A DNA stretch of 19,989 nt from an uncultured Eubacterium sp. (GCA_905233805.1 CAJOER010000037.1:1-19989), one strand, 5' to 3'; counted from the stretch's first letter, positions 1-7,253 are shown. The notes: generated by a model from the sequence alone, not told the origin. Translations and numbers: made by a program.

Positions 1-2
1 AC

Positions 3-608
3 AAGACCGTTCTCTTCCTCGGCTCTTCGGTAACCTACGGCTCAGCCGCCGGGGGCGAAAGCTTTGTCGACTTTCTTGAAAAGCGCGACGGCATTAAGCC
101 GATAAAAGAGGCGGTATCGGGAACCTGCCTTGTTGATACAAAAAGCGACTCTTACGTTTCAAGGCTGAAAAAGCTCGATAAAGACTTAAACCCCGATATT
201 TTCGTGTGCCAGCTTTCAACTAACGACGCTACGAAGAAAAAGCCACTCGGCAAGGTGAGCGACGGATACTATGAAGAGGACTTTGATACAAAAACCGTAG
301 CGGGTGCTATTGAAGCTATCATTTCTTACGTTGACGAAACCTGGGGCTGCCCGATAATTTTCTATACGGGAACGAAGTACGACAGCAAGCAGTATGAAAA
401 AATGGTGAATCTGCTTTACGAGATTCAGGATAAGTGGGGAATAATTATTCTCGATTTATGGAACGACGAGGATATGAACGCCGTTACCAAGGAGGAATAC
501 AAGCTCTATATGGCTAACGGTATTCATCCGACCAAGGCGGGTTACCGCGACTGGTGGCTTCCTAAATTTGAAAAACTGCTTTACACGGTAGGTGAAGAAA
601 ATGAATAA
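3..608 (+). CDS. SGNH/GDSL-family hydrolase, 5' end outside the window
   Basis: The reading frame is open from the window edge, so the N-terminus is missing. The remaining 201 residues resemble the SGNH hydrolase (lipase/esterase or carbohydrate deacetylase) fold. Block I is FLGSSVTYG with the nucleophile Ser; a Gly in EAVSGTCL fits block II; QLSTND gives the block III Asn; NGIHPTKAGY is block V with the catalytic His. The block V residue is Asn where the family usually has the Asp of DxxH, which is odd. No signal peptide can be judged without the start. The stop overlaps the next gene by 8 bases, so the two are probably co-transcribed. The substrate cannot be inferred. Confidence 0.85.
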   Translation, partial: KTVLFLGSSVTYGSAAGGESFVDFLEKRDGIKPIKEAVSGTCLVDTKSDSYVSRLKKLDKDLNPDIFVCQLSTNDATKKKPLGKVSDGYYEEDFDTKTVAGAIEAIISYVDETWGCPIIFYTGTKYDSKQYEKMVNLLYEIQDKWGIIILDLWNDEDMNAVTKEEYKLYMANGIHPTKAGYRDWWLPKFEKLLYTVGEENE

Positions 609-966
609 CGATATTGAAAAAATTGAATGCTGTGAAACTACTCACGTGCATCAAGATTTGCTTGAAACAGTAAACGAAAAAATGCCCGACGAAACCGCGC
701 TTTACGATTTATCCGAGCTGTTTAAGGTTTTCGGCGACTCAACGAGAATAAGAATTCTCTTCGTTCTCTTTGAGTGCGAGGTGTGCGTATGCGACCTTGC
801 CGAGGCGCTTAATATGACTCAGTCTGCTATTTCGCACCAGCTTAAAATCTTAAAGCAGAGCAAGCTCGTAAAAAGCCGCAGGGACGGAAAAAGTGTTTTC
901 TACTCCCTTGCCGACTCGCACGTAAGAACGATTATTTCGCAGGGCTTTGAACATATTGAAGAATAA
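601..966 (+). CDS. ArsR/SmtB-family metal-responsive transcriptional repressor
   Basis: This is a 121-residue winged-helix protein. The ATG at 601 is preferred over the in-frame GTG at 592 because AGGTGA at 590-595 lies 5 bases upstream. The HTH lies around residues 66-88 (DLAEALNMTQSAISHQLKIL), followed by a beta-wing. Two metal sites can be read. C62xC64 in ECEVCVCDL matches the CadC alpha3 thiolate pair, with extra N-terminal ligands C10, C11, H15 and H17. D105, H107, H118 and E121 reproduce the spacing of the SmtB alpha5 zinc site. The family leaves its operator when Zn, Cd, Pb or similar ions bind. No metal exporter is adjacent; the next gene is a small secreted Cys-tailed protein 14 bases downstream. 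Confidence 0.92.
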   Translation: MNNDIEKIECCETTHVHQDLLETVNEKMPDETALYDLSELFKVFGDSTRIRILFVLFECEVCVCDLAEALNMTQSAISHQLKILKQSKLVKSRRDGKSVFYSLADSHVRTIISQGFEHIEE

Positions 967-980
967 AAAGGAGTGTTAAT

Positions 981-1508
981 ATGAAAAAGATTACAAGTTT
1001 ATTCTTGGCTGCAGTAATGCTTTTTACTGCAACGTTTGCTATGCCGAGCGCTATGTCAGCGGCTTCTGCGCCGAAGGCAACGAGTATAACAAAACTCAGT
1101 TCAAACGTAAGAGGCTTTACCGTAAAGTGGAAGAAGGTTTACGGCGCTTCTTATCAGGTTCAGTACGGCACGAAGAAAAACCTTAAAAACGCTAAAAAGG
1201 TTAACGTTAAGGCCGGCAAGACCTCAAGAAAAGTAACTAAGTTAAGAGCAAGAAAAAAGTATTACGTCAGAGTAAGAACTTATAAGAACGGCAAATACGG
1301 CAAGTGGTCAAAAGTAAAATCCGTAACCACAAAAAGAAAGAGGAAAAAGTCGGGCGGCAAAACAAAACACACCGGTTCTGTTGTATATATAACCCCGACG
1401 GGCAAAAAATACCATTACAGTAAAGCGTGCGCGGGACGCAACGCAATCAAGAAGAATCTTTCGGAAGTAAAAGGCTCTTACGGACCTTGTAAAAAATGCG
1501 CATGTTAA
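981..1508 (+). CDS. Secreted FN3-like protein with C-terminal Cys motif
   Basis: This is a 175-residue exported protein. AGGAG lies 5-9 bases before the ATG. The signal peptide is about 30 residues: MKK, a hydrophobic core, then a small-residue cleavage region ending near MSAASA. Residues 32-118 look like one fibronectin type III domain (KLSSNVRGFTVKWKKV, YYVRVRTY, WSKVKSVTT). A Lys/Arg-rich linker leads to a small C-terminal module, roughly residues 133-175, with YHYSKAC, then PCKKCAC at the end. This module recurs at the C-terminus of Firmicutes secreted proteins, and its Cys/His set suggests metal binding or disulfides. It follows the ArsR gene directly and ends at a strong terminator. The function is unknown; surface binding or metal capture is inference. 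Confidence 0.8.
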   Translation: MKKITSLFLAAVMLFTATFAMPSAMSAASAPKATSITKLSSNVRGFTVKWKKVYGASYQVQYGTKKNLKNAKKVNVKAGKTSRKVTKLRARKKYYVRVRTYKNGKYGKWSKVKSVTTKRKRKKSGGKTKHTGSVVYITPTGKKYHYSKACAGRNAIKKNLSEVKGSYGPCKKCAC

Positions 1509-1512
1509 AAAA

Positions 1513-1538
1513 GAGCAGGTTTAACCTGCTCCTTTTTT
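1513..1538. terminator. Bidirectional intrinsic terminator between convergent genes
   Basis: A 7-bp perfect stem GAGCAGG/CCTGCTC (1513-1519 and 1525-1531) encloses loop TTTAA, which could pair further. It is followed by TTTTTT on the plus strand and preceded by AAAAAA, which gives a U-run on the minus strand. The stop codon of the minus-strand VWA gene lies inside the T-run. Confidence 0.9.
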
Positions 1539-2184
1539 ATCTGCTGTTGTAATCTTTGTTGATGCTTTCGCCCCAGTCTTTTTTGATTTTTTTGTTTGAG
1601 CGAAGATTTCCTACAGCACATTCGACTGCCTCGTATACTACCTTAGTGCCGAGTTTATCTGCGTGGTAGTTTACCGCGCGGTCGGCGTCTATTCCGTAAC
1701 GTCCCGCGGTTTCAACGGCGTCAATGTTCGCGCCTATGAAAAGGAATTCCCAGCCGAGTTCTTTTTTCCGGCTAATCATTCTTTTTACCTGCGAAGAGGT
1801 GTATTCTCTGCTCGCGTTTTCCATTCCGTCGGTAATGATTACGAACATTGTGTGCTCGGGAACGTCTTCCTTCCTTGCGTATTTGTGAATTTCCGAAATG
1901 TGGTCAACCGTTGAGCCGATAGCGTCAATAAGCGCCGTGCAGCCGCGGACAAAGTATTCCTCATCCGTCATAGGCTTAATCTTATCAAGGCTGATTCTGT
2001 CGTGCAGGGTGTCAAACTGTGTGTCAAAAAGCACGGTCGTTACAAAGCATTTTCCGTCTTCCTTCTTCTGCTTTTCAATAAGGGAATTAAATCCGCCTAT
2101 TGTGTCGCTTTCAAGGCCTGACATGGAGCCAGAGCGGTCAAGGATGAATACGAGTTCGGTAATGTTGTTTTCTGTTTTTTTCAT
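1537..2184 (-). CDS. Cytosolic VWA-domain protein with complete MIDAS
   Basis: This 215-residue protein has no signal peptide or membrane segment and is a single von Willebrand A domain. The metal-ion-dependent adhesion site is complete: D16-S18-S20 in DRSGSMSG, T83 in RGCTALIDA and D119 in ITDGMEN. GGAGGT stands 6-11 bases before the ATG. Soluble VWA proteins of this type occur in Firmicutes beside stress or nucleotide-signal genes and usually act as Mg-dependent scaffolds; no catalytic activity is expected. It lies downstream of, and on the same strand as, the macrodomain-HTH gene, 95 bases away, with its own probable promoter and a long inverted repeat in the gap. The partner is unknown. 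Confidence 0.88.
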   Translation of the reverse strand: MKKTENNITELVFILDRSGSMSGLESDTIGGFNSLIEKQKKEDGKCFVTTVLFDTQFDTLHDRISLDKIKPMTDEEYFVRGCTALIDAIGSTVDHISEIHKYARKEDVPEHTMFVIITDGMENASREYTSSQVKRMISRKKELGWEFLFIGANIDAVETAGRYGIDADRAVNYHADKLGTKVVYEAVECAVGNLRSNKKIKKDWGESINKDYNSR

Positions 2185-2200
2185 AATAATACCTCCAAAA

Positions 2201-2237
2201 ATATAATGCGGTTGTTAACCTTACAACCACATTATAT
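2201..2237. promoter_or_regulatory. 15-bp inverted repeat over the VWA promoter, candidate operator
   Basis: The arms at 2201-2215 and 2223-2237 match at 14 of 15 positions (mismatch C2209 against A2229) around the 7-base spacer TAACCTT. On the minus strand the upstream arm contains TATAAT (2231-2236), a plausible -10 box for the VWA gene with a weak -35. A transcript from it would start inside the spacer, so the repeat more likely acts as a DNA operator than as an RNA hairpin. Confidence 0.55.
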
Positions 2238-2257
2238 ATCGAAGATATTCTTTTCAG

Positions 2258-2280
2258 GTCGCCCGCCGGGCGACATTTTT
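2258..2280. terminator. GC-rich hairpin after the macrodomain gene, weak terminator
   Basis: GTCGCCC/GGGCGAC (2258-2264 and 2268-2274) with a GCC loop lies just 3' of the macrodomain stop codon. The T-run ATTTTTT is on the plus-strand side, so it is not a canonical terminator for the minus-strand gene. It may stall or partly end macrodomain transcripts before the VWA promoter. Confidence 0.4.
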
Positions 2281-3284
2281 TATGCGCCTAAAAGCTTCTG
2301 GTCAAAGGCGAAAAGCGCCTCGTTTATATCATAAATATTATAGTTTTTATTTTTGATAAAATACTCGATTATTAAATCGAAAATTATACTGTGGGATAGC
2401 GAATAGCCCGCCTTTTCAAGCATTTCGTTAAACTCGGGGAGCGGGAGCTCAAGCGCAACCGCAAGTGCTACCGCCGTCTGCTTGCTCGGTTTATACTGCG
2501 GGTTCGAGCGGATTTTTGAAAAATGCTTTCTGTCAATATTTGCTTTTTTATAGCACTCGCTGTCCTTCATACCCTTTTCGTCAATCTTGCGAAGGAGCAT
2601 CTCGGAAAAGCTTTCGTCAATTTCAATTTTAATATCCTCAAACGCCTCTTTGCGTATTTTCGGCGCTGAAGCTTTGCCTGCGAGCTTCGGCGCGGGCATA
2701 GGCTGAGCGTCCTCGGAAAGCAATAAATCAAACCTGTTTGAAGCGTCATAATGCTCCTCGGCGTAATTGTCGTCGATGTATTCCTCAATTTTGCTGAATA
2801 CCTTTGAGGACGCAAGAAAGGAGTTTTTATCAAAAATTACAATATAGACAAGCATTTCGTTTTCAATAAGAAAAGACGAAATAACGTCGACGGCAACCTT
2901 GAAGCCCCTGTCGACAGGATAGCCGTAAACGCCCGTTGAAATAAGCGGAAAGGCGATGCTTTCGCAGTCGAGTTCCTTCGCTTTTAAAAGTGAATTCATA
3001 TAGCAGTTTTTAAGAAGCTGCTCTTCGTTTCTGTCCCCGCCGTGCCATATCGGGCCTACCGTATGTATAACGTACTTTGCGGGAAGGTTATAGCCCTTAG
3101 TGGCTTTCGCTTCGCCGGTTTCGCAGCCTCCGAGGGTTCTGCACTCGTCAAGAAGTCCGCTGCCCGCCGCGCGGTGGATAGCGCCGTCAACGCCTCCTCC
3201 GCCGAGCAGAGTTTTATTAGCGGCGTTCACTATCGCGTCGCACTCAAGCTTGGTAATATCCTGTCTTATAATCTGAAGCGGCAT
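2280..3284 (-). CDS. Macrodomain protein with C-terminal HTH-like domain
   Basis: This is a 334-residue protein. The start at 3284 is chosen over an upstream in-frame ATG at 3332 because AAAGGAAAA precedes it and the macro fold begins at MPLQIIRQDIT. Residues 1-170 form a macrodomain of the MacroD/YmdB type: ADP-ribose-binding DAIVNAANKTLLGGGGVDGAIHRAAG, TGEAKATKGYNLP and the phosphate loop LISTGVYGYP. These enzymes bind or hydrolyse ADP-ribose or O-acetyl-ADP-ribose. A linker (about 175-220) leads to a helical domain (about 223-334) with an HTH-like core KDSECYKKANIDRKHFSKIR and the tail YNIYDINEALFAFDQKLLGA, a module I associate with stand-alone and fused Firmicutes proteins. DNA or protein binding by the tail is inference. 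Its neighbour is the VWA gene. Confidence 0.88.
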   Translation of the reverse strand: MPLQIIRQDITKLECDAIVNAANKTLLGGGGVDGAIHRAAGSGLLDECRTLGGCETGEAKATKGYNLPAKYVIHTVGPIWHGGDRNEEQLLKNCYMNSLLKAKELDCESIAFPLISTGVYGYPVDRGFKVAVDVISSFLIENEMLVYIVIFDKNSFLASSKVFSKIEEYIDDNYAEEHYDASNRFDLLLSEDAQPMPAPKLAGKASAPKIRKEAFEDIKIEIDESFSEMLLRKIDEKGMKDSECYKKANIDRKHFSKIRSNPQYKPSKQTAVALAVALELPLPEFNEMLEKAGYSLSHSIIFDLIIEYFIKNKNYNIYDINEALFAFDQKLLGA

Positions 3285-3315
3285 TATAATTTTCCTTTCG
3301 TATAAGTCTAATTTA

Positions 3316-3344
3316 ATTATAGTAAAAACCAAGCGGTATTACAA
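3316..3344 (-). promoter_or_regulatory. Sigma-A promoter of the macrodomain gene
   Basis: Read on the minus strand: TTGTAA (3344-3339), 17-base spacer, TATAAT (3321-3316). The start codon is about 32 bases beyond the -10 box. The spacer contains ATACCGCTT, which also occurs in the divergent dus promoter. Confidence 0.7.
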
Positions 3345-3359
3345 TGTTTTTTATAATAT

Positions 3360-3388
3360 TTTACATTTATACCGCTTTGTGTTACAAT
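3360..3388 (+). promoter_or_regulatory. Sigma-A promoter of dus-nagA-trmL
   Basis: TTTACA (3360-3365), 17-base spacer, TACAAT (3383-3388). Transcription would start near 3395, only about 9 bases before the ATG at 3404, so the mRNA has almost no leader and GGTGAT at 3395-3400 would sit at its 5' end. Confidence 0.65.
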
Positions 3389-3403
3389 ACCTTCGGTGAT
3401 TAA

Positions 3404-4328
3404 ATGAAGATAGGTGAACTTGAATTTAATAATATTGCCTTTCTTGCGCCTATGGCGGGTATTGCGGACAGAGCTTTCCGCGAGCTTTGCGCCGACCACG
3501 GCGCGGCATATACCGTAACCGAAATGGTATCTTCAAAGGGCTTGACTTTAGGCGACAGAAAAAGCGGCGCGCTTTTAACTATCGGAACCCGAAATTATGG
3601 CAAAAGCGGCGGTAAAATGTCTTGAATACAAGCCCGATATAATTGATATAAATATGGGCTGCCCCGCGCCGAAGGTTGCTATGAACGGTGGGGGAGCGAG
3701 CCTTCTTAAAAATCCCGAACTCGCCTTTGATATAACCAAGGCGGTAGTTGAGGCGGTTGACCTTCCCGTTACGGTTAAAATGAGAACGGGCTGGGACGGT
3801 GAAAGCCTTGTGGCCGTAAAGCTTGCTGAGCTTGCCGAAAAGGCGGGCGCAAAGGCGATTGCAATTCACGGGAGAACGAGGAAGCAGATGTACTCGGGCG
3901 AGGTCGATTATAAGACTATAGCCGAGGTTAAAAAGGCGGTTTCAATTCCCGTAATAGGAAACGGCGACGTAACCGACGAGCAGAGCGCGGCGCTTATGCT
4001 TGAAAAAACAAACTGCGACGCGCTTATGATAGGCAGGGGAGCGCTCGGCAACCCCTGGGTATTTCAGAGAATAAACGCCTATCTCGGCGAGTGCAGAGTC
4101 CTTGGTGAGGTCGGAATCAGCCAAAAAATGGCAACCATGCTTAAACACGTTGAAAAAATGATTGAATATAAGGGCGAATATACCGCTATGCGCGAGGCGC
4201 GCCACCACGCGGGATATTACACGAAAGGGCTTCGCGGCGGTGCGGCGCTCAGACACGAAATCTGCAAATACGAGCATTTTGAACAGCTTCAGGAGCTCGC
4301 TTACAGAGTAGTAAAGGAAAACGGATAA
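3404..4328 (+). CDS. dus: tRNA-dihydrouridine synthase (DusB type), frame broken near 3583
   Basis: The FMN enzyme reduces tRNA uridine to dihydrouridine. The first part (3404 to about 3583) carries the start MKIGELEFNNIAFLAPMAGI and TEMVSSKGL. The rest continues in another frame from about 3582 (SEPEIMAKAA) with INMGCPAPK, whose Cys is the catalytic acid, IHGRTRKQMYSG, NGDVTD and MIGRGALGNPW. Against DusB the join lacks about 13 residues, the strand carrying the FMN-contacting Gln (VQLFG-like). If exactly 13 are lost, the gap is 41 bases. With them restored the length is near 320, typical of DusB. As written, the ORF stops at 3625. The stop overlaps nagA by 1 base (TAATG). See the findings for the shared lesion pattern. 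Confidence 0.9.
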
Positions 4329-5440
4329 TGATACTTAAAAACTGTACCTTTTACAATGAATTTTTTGAAAAAGAATTCGGCGACATTAAAATCGAAAAAG
4401 GAAAAATAGCCGAAATCGGCATTTTTGCCGAGGACGGAACGGATATGAGCGGGAAGATTATCTTTCCCGGTTTTGTCGATATACATATCCACGGTGCAGC
4501 AGGCGGAGATACGGGGGATAATTCCGCAGAAGCGCTTGATAAAATGAGCGCTTATCTTGCTGAAAACGGCGTTACTTCTTTTTGCCCGACTACTATGTCC
4601 CGCCCCGTTGAAGAGCTTATTGAATCCGCAAAAATTATCGCGGATTATAAACCGTGCGGCGCAAAAATTGCGGGAATTAATTTTGAAGGACCGTTTATAT
4701 CTAAGGAAAAATGCGGCTCTCAGAATCCCGAATATATAACCGCGGGAAGCTGCGGCGATTTTGACGCTTTATACGGTGCGGCGGGCGGTTTGATGAAGCT
4801 CATTACGATAGCGCCCGAGACTTTTGACAGCGGTGAGTTTATCAATAAAGCCTCAAAGCAGATTACCGTTGCAATAGGCCATACCAACGCGACGGCAAAA
4901 GAGTGCAAGGCGGCGTTTAAAAAAGGCGTGAGCCACGTTACGCATTTATATAACGCTATGTCCCAGATGACCTCGCGCGAGGCGGGAGCAGTAGGCGCAG
5001 CGCTTGACAGTGACGTTACCTGCGAGCTTATCTGCGACGGTTACCATATTTCCTCCGAAGTGCTGAGAAATACTTTTAAAATTCTCGGCGGTGACAGGGC
5101 GGTCGTTGTAAGCGACTCTATGCGTGCGGCAGGCCTCGGTACGGGCGAATTTGAACTCGGCGGACAGACGGTTTATGTTAAGGAAAACGACGCCGTTGCA
5201 AGACTTGAAAACGGAACCATCGCTGCTTCTGTTACAAATCTTTTTGCCGAATTTAAAAATCTTCTCTCCTTCGGAATTGATTTTAAAACCGCGCTTAAAT
5301 CCTGCACGATTAACCCTGCGAAGGTTATAAAAGAGGATGAAAACATCGGCTCGATAGCCGTCGGAAAATGCGCAGATTTTACCGTCGTTGACGAAGAACT
5401 GAACATTAAAGAGGTCTATATAAATGGAACACGTGCTTAA
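4328..5440 (+). CDS. nagA: N-acetylglucosamine-6-phosphate deacetylase
   Basis: This 370-residue cytosolic amidohydrolase converts GlcNAc-6-phosphate to glucosamine-6-phosphate and acetate in amino-sugar recycling. The TIM-barrel metal motifs are intact: HIHG near the start, FEGPF with the metal-binding Glu, IGHTNA and HLYNAM with the His ligands, and VSDSM with the catalytic Asp. The C-terminal NGTIAASVTNL and NIGSIAVGKCADF close the small beta-sandwich, as in the family. Its ATG shares a base with the dus stop, and the gene overlaps trmL by 17 bases, so expression is translationally coupled. No nagB lies in the window. No deletion is apparent. Confidence 0.95.
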   Translation: MILKNCTFYNEFFEKEFGDIKIEKGKIAEIGIFAEDGTDMSGKIIFPGFVDIHIHGAAGGDTGDNSAEALDKMSAYLAENGVTSFCPTTMSRPVEELIESAKIIADYKPCGAKIAGINFEGPFISKEKCGSQNPEYITAGSCGDFDALYGAAGGLMKLITIAPETFDSGEFINKASKQITVAIGHTNATAKECKAAFKKGVSHVTHLYNAMSQMTSREAGAVGAALDSDVTCELICDGYHISSEVLRNTFKILGGDRAVVVSDSMRAAGLGTGEFELGGQTVYVKENDAVARLENGTIAASVTNLFAEFKNLLSFGIDFKTALKSCTINPAKVIKEDENIGSIAVGKCADFTVVDEELNIKEVYINGTRA

Positions 5441-5924
5441 TGTAGTTTTAATCGAACCCGAAATACCGCAGAACACGGGGAATATCGCCCGTTCCTGCGC
5501 TGCGACGGGAGCAAGGCTTCACCTCGTTGAGCCTATGGGCTTCAGGATTGACGATAAAAAACTGAAACGTGCGGGGCTTGATTACTGGGATAAACTCAAC
5601 ATCACTTTTTACGATTCAACCGAGGACTTTTTTGAAAAAAACAAGGGCGGAAAGTTTTATTATTTCACTACCAAAGCCGAGCAGGCGCACACGGATATAG
5701 AGTATCCTAATAACTGCTTTCTTGTTTTCGGTAAGGAAACCAAGGGACTGCCCGAGGAACTTCTTAAAGAAAATCATGACAGCTGCGTAAGACTTCCGAT
5801 GAGAGGAATTATCCGTTCTCTCAATCTCTCAAACGCCGTAGCGGTGGGAATTTACGAGGTTTTAAGGCAGTGGGATTACCCCGAACTGTCGCTGAAAGGA
5901 CAGCTTCATAATTCAACTTGGTAA
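5424..5924 (+). CDS. trmL: tRNA (cytidine/uridine-34 2'-O)-methyltransferase, SPOUT family
   Basis: This 166-residue enzyme methylates the ribose of the wobble base of some leucine tRNAs with S-adenosylmethionine. The SPOUT trefoil-knot motifs are present: EPEIPQNTGNIARSCAATGARLHLVEPMGF at the N-terminus, FGKETKGLPEELL in the middle, and RSLNLSNAVAVGIYEVLRQ forming the cofactor-binding knot at the end. The length equals that of TrmL. GAGGT at 5411-5415 stands 8 bases before the ATG, inside the nagA end. It closes the dus-nagA-trmL operon, two of whose three genes modify tRNA; the stop codon runs into the terminator stem. Confidence 0.93.
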   Translation: MEHVLNVVLIEPEIPQNTGNIARSCAATGARLHLVEPMGFRIDDKKLKRAGLDYWDKLNITFYDSTEDFFEKNKGGKFYYFTTKAEQAHTDIEYPNNCFLVFGKETKGLPEELLKENHDSCVRLPMRGIIRSLNLSNAVAVGIYEVLRQWDYPELSLKGQLHNSTW

Positions 5925-5951
5925 AAATCAGGTGCAACGCACTTGATTTTT
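5923..5951 (+). terminator. Intrinsic terminator of the dus-nagA-trmL operon
   Basis: The 13-bp arms AAAAATCAGGTGC and GCACTTGATTTTT (5923-5935 and 5939-5951) have one G-U pair and an AAC loop, followed by ATTTTTT. The stem begins in the trmL stop codon. Confidence 0.88.
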
Positions 5952-5970
5952 ATTTTTTATTGTGTATAAT
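5943..5970 (+). promoter_or_regulatory. Probable promoter of the CHAP hydrolase operon
   Basis: TTGATT (5943-5948, inside the terminator stem), 16-base spacer, TATAAT (5965-5970). This leaves a leader of about 50 AT-rich bases before AGAGGA at 6018-6023. The -10 is convincing; the -35 is weaker. Confidence 0.5.
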
Positions 5971-6029
5971 GTAAAATGTAATAATATTGTAATTTTTATA
6001 ATTCTTTTGTAATATTTAGAGGAAAAACT

Positions 6030-7253
6030 ATGAAAGCATTAAAAAAAGCGACGATAGGCATAATGATTTTTATTATTGCACTTCTTCCGTGTTCGGTAAC
6101 CGCTTACGCGGTTTCAACCGATACAATGGTATCGAAACTGCTCTCCGTTGCCGAAAACGAGGTGGGCTATTCCTCCTCCGGAAGTTATTCAAAATACGGC
6201 GTGTGGTACGGTTACCAGGGCGGCTGGTGTACGACCTTTGCCATATGGTGTTTTAATAAAACGGGCGAGTCGCTCGGCGTAAAGCTTTATGCGAATATAG
6301 TTCCGAGCGGAGGAAACTGTAATTCAATGATAAGCTGGTTTACCAACAAGGGAAGATACCACAAGCGCTCTTCGGGTTACACTCCGCGGCGCGGGGACTT
6401 GGTATTCTTCGACTGGAGCGGAAACGGCTCCGCCCAGCACGTCGGAATAGTTAAAAGCGTTTCGGGCAGTAATGTATATACAATAGAGGGAAACTGCTCG
6501 GGCAAGGTTAAGGAAAAGTCCTATTCGCCCTCAGGTTCTAAGCCCTATGCAAGCACGAGTTCCATTTTAGGCTACGGAAATCCCGACTGGGGTTCTGTAG
6601 GAAGCGGCGGACAGCCGAAAACTCAGAAAACCACTACTACGACTACTACCAAGAAAGAAACAACCACCGAAGCAACAAGTGCAGAGGAAACCACTACTGA
6701 AACGACAACTACTACCACTACCACGACAACGACTACAACAAAACCTGCCGTCAAGGCGAAGGATATGACTATCCACGCGGCGACGAACACCCTGCAGGTT
6801 GGCGACAGCGTCAAACTCGATTATGAAATCAAGCCGCTTGATTCAAGCGCGGTAGTCGGCTATTTCTGCGACGAAGAGAATATAATCGAAATATCGGATA
6901 CGGGACTTATTACCGCCACGGGCGAGGGCACGGCTACCGTCGTAGTTTGCGCCAACGATGAGATTTACAGACAGTGCGATTTTACCGTAACTGCGGTAAG
7001 CTCTCAGGTTACTACCCAAAGCCCCGACGTTATAAACACTATTCCCTACATAGGCGCCGACGTTACCAAGTCGAATTCACAGAAACTCGGCGAACTCGGA
7101 ATAAACGTTGAAAGACTTTTATCGCATAAGAATTATTACGTGATTCCGTGCTGTATTTTAGGCACGACGGGCGTTGTAACGCTCTGCATTCTCGGCGTAA
7201 AGGCGCTGGCGGAGTTTATTAAAAAGCATAAAAAAGAGGAAGAAAATGATTAA
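6030..7253 (+). CDS. Membrane-anchored CHAP-domain cell-wall hydrolase with Thr linker and Ig-like domain
   Basis: This is a 407-residue surface protein. It has a signal peptide of about 27 residues (cleavage after AYA) and a CHAP amidase/endopeptidase domain at residues 35-185, with C67 in GGWCTTFAIWC, H137 in QHVGIVK and a polar third residue near E153. CHAP enzymes cut peptidoglycan peptides or the amide bond. A Thr-rich spacer (about 196-236) is probably extended and wall-spanning. A BIG2-like Ig domain follows (about 244-325: LQVGDSVKLDYEIKP, GLITATGEGTATVVV). A hydrophobic segment (about 371-392) and a charged tail KKHKKEEEND anchor it in the membrane. The stop overlaps the next gene by 8 bases. 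Its target in the wall is unknown. Confidence 0.88.
   Translation: MKALKKATIGIMIFIIALLPCSVTAYAVSTDTMVSKLLSVAENEVGYSSSGSYSKYGVWYGYQGGWCTTFAIWCFNKTGESLGVKLYANIVPSGGNCNSMISWFTNKGRYHKRSSGYTPRRGDLVFFDWSGNGSAQHVGIVKSVSGSNVYTIEGNCSGKVKEKSYSPSGSKPYASTSSILGYGNPDWGSVGSGGQPKTQKTTTTTTTKKETTTEATSAEETTTETTTTTTTTTTTTTKPAVKAKDMTIHAATNTLQVGDSVKLDYEIKPLDSSAVVGYFCDEENIIEISDTGLITATGEGTATVVVCANDEIYRQCDFTVTAVSSQVTTQSPDVINTIPYIGADVTKSNSQKLGELGINVERLLSHKNYYVIPCCILGTTGVVTLCILGVKALAEFIKKHKKEEEND
6630..6737. repeat. Low-complexity Thr-codon tract
   Basis: Imperfect runs of ACT, ACC, ACG and ACA encode up to 15 Thr in a row inside the CHAP protein. Codons alternate, which limits slippage. The complementary strand is an open poly-Val frame with no other coding sign. 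Confidence 0.85.

Noticed and set aside
3404..4328. Programmed ribosomal frameshift as explanation of the dus break
   Set aside because: A frameshift alone cannot restore the roughly 13 conserved residues that are absent, and no slippery heptamer with a pseudoknot is seen. The same applies to the other breaks.
4946..5476. Long minus-strand ORF (176 codons) under nagA and trmL
   Set aside because: Shadow frame of two well-supported genes; composition is not protein-like and there is no ribosome site.
5987..6015. TTGTAA-N17-TAATAT as CHAP promoter
   Set aside because: Transcription would start inside the ribosome site at about 6022; the upstream TATAAT at 5965 fits better.
6624..6742. CRISPR-like or tandem repeat array
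   Set aside because: The tract is low-complexity Thr coding sequence in frame with the CHAP protein; there are no spacers or repeat units.
6623..6814. Antisense ORF rich in consecutive Val
   Set aside because: It is the complement of the Thr-codon tract of the CHAP gene; it has no ribosome site and no family resemblance.
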